Shown in pieces: positions 6,600 to 9,646 of a DNA stretch of 9,646 bases. Within the stretch, counting starts at the first letter, position 1, and every line of letters starts with the position of its first letter. Source of the stretch: an uncultured Eubacteriales bacterium (GTDB lineage: Bacteria; Bacillota; Clostridia; Oscillospirales; Oscillospiraceae); assembly GCA_900546485.1 (NCBI GenBank), contig URDK01000097.1, positions 1-9,646 of the forward strand, read 5' to 3'. The notes under the pieces are model-generated. The model did no database searches, was not told where the DNA came from, and saw nothing but the letters and a program-made list of their open reading frames with translations. The position numbers and the translations under genes are program-made.

Positions 6600-7532
6600 A
6601 TGGGAGAGAAGAGCTACCGGCTGAGCGCCAATGTCTGCGCGCTGCCGGCTGCGGACGCGGACAAGCTTATATCGGCGGGCGACGGCGACAGCGCCCTGCT
6701 GTACATATACCTCCTGCGCCGGGGCGAGGCGCCCGATGCGGAGCTCTCCGCCGCGCTCGGCATGGACGGCAAGCGCCTCGCCGCGGCCGCCGCTCGGCTG
6801 CGCGGCATGGGCCTGCTCTCCGCCGGGGAGGGACGCGTACCACCCGCCCAGGAGCTGCCCGAATACACCTCCGAGGAGGTCGTGCGCCGCTCGGGCGAGG
6901 ACCCGGCCTTCCGCGGCGTGCTCGCGGAGGCGGAGCGCCTGCTGGGCCACACGCTCTCCGGCGCGGACACGCGCACGCTCTTCGGGATATACGACTACCT
7001 CGGTCTGCCCGTGGACGTCATCATGGAGCTCATGCACCACTGCGCCGACGAGGCGCGGCTCAAATACGGCCCCGGCCGCGTGCCGCGGATGCGGGACATA
7101 GAAAAAGAGGCCTACATCTGGGCCAACCGCGAGATAATGACCTTTGAACAGGCGGAGGAATACATCCGCTCCCGCGCCCGGCTGCGCGACGAGATGGAGG
7201 GCGTGAAGCGCGCCCTGGGCATCTCGGGCCGCCCCCTCGCGCCCTCGGAGCGCAAATATGTGGAGAGCTGGCTGGAGCTGGGCTTCGGAGCCGAGGCTCT
7301 GGCCCTCGCCTATGACCGCACGGTCACGAACACGGGCCAGCTCAAATGGAGCTACATGAACAAGATAGTCCTCAGCTGGCACGACAAGGGCCTGCACAGC
7401 CGGGAGGAGATCGAGCGGGGCGACGCGCCCCGGCGCTCGGCGGCCAAGCCCAGGACCGAGCGCCCGGCCAGCTCCGGCGCGGGCGATCTGGAGCGAATGA
7501 AGAAGATATACGACAAGGTCCGCGGAGGCTGA
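6600..7532 (+). CDS. DnaD-domain replication initiation (primosomal) protein
   Basis: DnaD-family proteins remodel origin DNA and help recruit the helicase loader and replicative helicase in low-GC-type Gram-positives. The 310 residues fit a three-domain clostridial layout: an N-terminal winged-helix-like region (about 20-80), one DnaD-like helical domain at about 104-183, and a second at about 200-272. The second contains YMNKIVLSW (252-260), the YxxxIxxxW DNA-binding signature of the DnaD domain. A charged flexible tail follows. The ATG at 6600 was chosen because AAGGA at 6584-6588 gives workable spacing; a TTG two codons earlier (6594) is possible, and longer forms would run through the promoter. 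The dnaI-like loader follows after 19 bp, a pairing common in Clostridia. The name dnaD is withheld because Clostridia carry several DnaD-domain paralogues. Confidence 0.88.
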   Translation: MGEKSYRLSANVCALPAADADKLISAGDGDSALLYIYLLRRGEAPDAELSAALGMDGKRLAAAAARLRGMGLLSAGEGRVPPAQELPEYTSEEVVRRSGEDPAFRGVLAEAERLLGHTLSGADTRTLFGIYDYLGLPVDVIMELMHHCADEARLKYGPGRVPRMRDIEKEAYIWANREIMTFEQAEEYIRSRARLRDEMEGVKRALGISGRPLAPSERKYVESWLELGFGAEALALAYDRTVTNTGQLKWSYMNKIVLSWHDKGLHSREEIERGDAPRRSAAKPRTERPASSGAGDLERMKKIYDKVRGG

Positions 7533-7551
7533 ATGAAGGGAGGCGGCAGGC

Positions 7552-8556
7552 ATGGAATATAACGGAAAGCTTCTGGCCCGGGCGCGGGAGCGTCTGGCGC
7601 GCCAGCGCGAGGAAAACGCCGCCGAGCAGCGGCGGCGCACTCAGGAGGCCTACGCCCGCCTGCCCCGGCTGAGCGAGCTGGACCGCCGGCTGCGCATGCA
7701 GATGATAGAGCTCGCGCGCCTTGCGATGGACCGCTCGAGCGCGGCGAAGGAGCGGCTCGGCGCGCTCCGCGACGAGAATCTGGCCCTCCAGGCCGAGCGC
7801 GCGGAGCTCCTCGTCTCTGCCGGCTTCCCCGCCGACTACACGGACGAGATCTACTCCTGCCCCGACTGCCACGACACCGGCATAAAGGACACGAGCATAT
7901 GCAGCTGCCTGAAAAAGCTCTACAAGCGCGAGCTCACAGACGAGCTGAGCACCCTCCTCCACGGCGGGCAGGAGAGCTTTGAGCGCTTCGACCTCGGCTG
8001 GTACGACCCGGCGCCCGACCCCGTCACGGGGGAATCGCCGCGCGAGTGCATGTCTCTCATCTGCGACACCTGCCGGGAGTACGCCAAAAACTTCGGCAAG
8101 GGCTCGGCCAACCTCATCTTCATGGGCGGCCCCGGCCTCGGCAAGACCTATCTCTCGGCCTGCATAGCGCGGGTGGTGGCGGAGCGCGGCTGCTCCGTGG
8201 CCTATGAATCAGCGGCGGCGGCCCTCTCGGCCTTTGAGACGCAGCGCTTCTCGCGCGACGGCGAGGAGAGCGCCGCGGCGGCCTCCCGCGTGCGGGAGTA
8301 CCTCGGCTGCGACCTCATGATACTCGACGACCTCGGCACGGAGATGGTGACTTCCTTCTCTGTCTCCGCGCTGTATCAGCTCATAAACACACGTTTGAAC
8401 AGCGCCAGGCCCACCATAATCAGCACAAACTGCACGATGGACGAGCTCGAGCGCAAATACGGCCCGCAGATAATGTCCAGGCTGGAGGGCGAATACCTCC
8501 TTCTGACCTTCCACGGGCGCGACATCCGGCTGCAACGAAAGGAGCGCGGTATATGA
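7552..8556 (+). CDS. dnaI: DnaI/DnaC-type replicative helicase loader (AAA+ ATPase)
   Basis: This cytoplasmic ATPase is predicted to load the replicative hexameric helicase onto origin DNA. Of 334 residues, the first 95 or so are charged and helical (likely helicase-binding). A zinc-binding motif follows with Cys103, Cys106, Cys117 and Cys119, then the AAA+ domain: Walker A GGPGLGKT at 192-199, Walker B LMILDD at 255-260, sensor-1 region STN at 291-293, and a candidate arginine finger Arg310 in SRLEGEY. The zinc motif ahead of the ATPase is typical of DnaI-type loaders and argues against the related IstB transposition helpers. So does the neighbouring DnaD-domain gene and the lack of any transposase. 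The ATG has GGGAGG eight bases upstream. The 3' end overlaps the DUF2804 gene as ATGA. Confidence 0.9.
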   Translation: MEYNGKLLARARERLARQREENAAEQRRRTQEAYARLPRLSELDRRLRMQMIELARLAMDRSSAAKERLGALRDENLALQAERAELLVSAGFPADYTDEIYSCPDCHDTGIKDTSICSCLKKLYKRELTDELSTLLHGGQESFERFDLGWYDPAPDPVTGESPRECMSLICDTCREYAKNFGKGSANLIFMGGPGLGKTYLSACIARVVAERGCSVAYESAAAALSAFETQRFSRDGEESAAAASRVREYLGCDLMILDDLGTEMVTSFSVSALYQLINTRLNSARPTIISTNCTMDELERKYGPQIMSRLEGEYLLLTFHGRDIRLQRKERGI

Positions 8557-9584
8557 GACAGCATGAAATAACCCGGCCCCGGCCTCTGCTCGACAGCAAG
8601 GGCAACATTGCCGAGCCCGGCTTTGCAAAGAGGCTGCTTCCCATCTACCGCCGCGCGGACGTAAAGGCCCCGGCCTACCGCATCAAGGAGTGGGACTACT
8701 ACCTCATCAACAACGGCCGCTGCGCGGTCGCGCTCACTGTGGCCGACAACGGCTACATGGGCATGGACTCCATCTCCTTCCTCGACTTCGAGAACCACTG
8801 GCAGCAGACGCTCTCGCCCATGTGCGCCTTCCCGATGGGCCGCCGCAAGCTGCCCGAGAGTTCGCAGACCGGTGATGTTGCGGTCTCCGGCAAGGGCTAC
8901 GAGCTTGCCTTCCGCCACACCGACGAGGGCAGGCTGCTCATCTTCAAGATGGAGAACTTCGCCGGCGGCCGCCCCATCGAGGGCCGCATCCTGCTCACGG
9001 ACGAGCCGCCCGAGAGCATGGTCATCTGCACGCCCTTCCACAAGCGCGGCCACTTCTACTTCAACCAGAAGATAAACTGTATGCGCGCTTCCGGCTGGGT
9101 CAGCGTGCGTGGACGGCGCTTTGAGTTCGAGCCGGAGACGGCCTTTGCCGTGCTCGACTGGGGCCGCGGCGTGTGGACCTATCACAACACCTGGTACTGG
9201 GGCAGCGCCTCAGGCGCGGTGGACGGCGTGCCCTTCGGCTGGAACATAGGCTACGGCTTCGGCGACAACTCGGTCGCGACGGAGAACATGCTCTTTTACG
9301 AGGGGAAGGCGCACAAGCTCAGCCGCGTGACCTTCAACATCCCCCGCCGCGGCGGCGAGTTCGACTACATGTCGCCCTGGACCTTCTCGAGCGACGACAG
9401 CCGCTTTGAGATGGACTTCCGTCCCGTGCTCGACCGCGCGGCCTGCACGGACTTCAAGCTGCTCAAGAGCGACCAGCACCAGGTCTTCGGCCGCTTCACC
9501 GGCACCGCCGTCCTCGACGACGGCCGCAAGATACGCGTCCGCGATTTCCCCGGCTTCGCCGAGCGCGTGGAGAATAAATGGTAA
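8553..9584 (+). CDS. DUF2804 family protein, function unknown
   Basis: The 343-residue protein matches what I know of the DUF2804 family, which has no established function. Characteristic stretches are LLDSKGNIAEPGF (12-24), YRIKEWDYYLI (42-52), FYFNQKINCM (168-177), a Trp/Gly-rich block at 201-221 beginning LDWGRGVW, FGWNIGYGFGD (228-238) and ENMLFYEGKAHKL (244-256). Many regularly spaced aromatic and glycine residues suggest a beta-rich fold. I see no signal peptide or membrane segment, so it is probably cytoplasmic. AAGGAG eight bases before the ATG and the ATGA overlap with dnaI indicate coupled translation. It is the last gene before a strong terminator. Isoleucine is mostly ATC here (9 of 14), unlike the two preceding genes. 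Membership of the family is fairly sure; a link to replication is only positional. Confidence 0.85.
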   Translation: MRQHEITRPRPLLDSKGNIAEPGFAKRLLPIYRRADVKAPAYRIKEWDYYLINNGRCAVALTVADNGYMGMDSISFLDFENHWQQTLSPMCAFPMGRRKLPESSQTGDVAVSGKGYELAFRHTDEGRLLIFKMENFAGGRPIEGRILLTDEPPESMVICTPFHKRGHFYFNQKINCMRASGWVSVRGRRFEFEPETAFAVLDWGRGVWTYHNTWYWGSASGAVDGVPFGWNIGYGFGDNSVATENMLFYEGKAHKLSRVTFNIPRRGGEFDYMSPWTFSSDDSRFEMDFRPVLDRAACTDFKLLKSDQHQVFGRFTGTAVLDDGRKIRVRDFPGFAERVENKW

Positions 9585-9614
9585 AAAAAAGACGCCCCTC
9601 GGGGCGTCTTTTTT
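9585..9614 (+). terminator. intrinsic terminator of the dnaD-dnaI-DUF2804 operon
   Basis: An 8-bp perfect stem GACGCCCC / GGGGCGTC with a minimal TC centre (9591-9608) is followed by six T and preceded by an A-run that starts right after the DUF2804 stop codon. The A-run can extend the stem and also gives a T-run on the other strand, so it may stop transcription from both directions. The remaining bases 9615-9646 show no supportable feature. Confidence 0.93.
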
Positions 9615-9646
9615 GCGCGCAGCGCGAATGAAAGTTTCGTCCACCT

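Noticed and set aside
6540..7640. Minus-strand open frame of 366 codons opposite the dnaD-like gene
   Set aside because: It would read through both divergent promoters and the start of dnaI, and the plus strand has the DnaD signature YMNKIVLSW.
7552..8556. IstB-like transposition helper ATPase
   Set aside because: The zinc-binding Cys103/106/117/119 motif, the DnaD-domain neighbour and the absence of a transposase or terminal repeats favour a helicase loader.
9210..9644. Minus-strand open frame starting with GTG near the window end
   Set aside because: It would have to be translated through the intrinsic terminator hairpin and lies antisense to the conserved DUF2804 block.

Overview
This window reads as ordinary chromosome from a GC-rich member of the Firmicutes (Bacillota), class Clostridia, probably an Oscillospirales- or Christensenellales-like gut anaerobe. 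The pointers are the gene set (DnaD-domain protein plus DnaI-type loader, a maf-mreC-mreD-mrdA cluster followed by mgsA, a DUF2804 protein), strong Shine-Dalgarno sites, and sigma-A-type promoters that are AT-rich islands in GC-rich DNA. The genus cannot be fixed from sequence alone. Isoleucine is often written ATA despite the high GC content.

Left and middle, minus strand (positions 6464 down to 281): a tight five-gene operon, in transcription order a U32-family peptidase-like protein with a DUF3656 domain (RlhA-like), maf (nucleotide pyrophosphatase), mreC, mreD and mrdA (PBP2). The last three are the membrane and periplasm-facing part of the machinery that builds the lateral cell wall. mreB, rodA and minCDE, which often accompany this cluster in Clostridia, are absent here. 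The operon is followed on the same strand by mgsA (methylglyoxal synthase), cut by the window start. mgsA has its own near-consensus promoter (-10 TATAAT, 17-bp spacer) and a leader hairpin.

Right, plus strand (positions 6600 to 9584): a three-gene operon of a DnaD-domain replication protein, a DnaI/DnaC-type helicase loader with a zinc-binding motif and an AAA+ ATPase domain, and an uncharacterised DUF2804 protein. The last two overlap by ATGA. The operon ends in a strong intrinsic terminator at 9585-9614. The last 32 bases hold nothing I can support.

The two operons diverge from one 135-bp intergenic region (6465-6599). It carries a promoter for each direction, and their -35 hexamers overlap, so polymerase binding to one should hinder the other. 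This physically links cell-wall elongation genes to replication-initiation genes. I found no mobile element, CRISPR array, RNA gene, toxin system or defence island, and no convincing new multi-gene system. The points of interest are regulatory layout, cluster composition, a divergent U32 protein, an unusual residue in MgsA, and DUF2804 coupled to a helicase loader.
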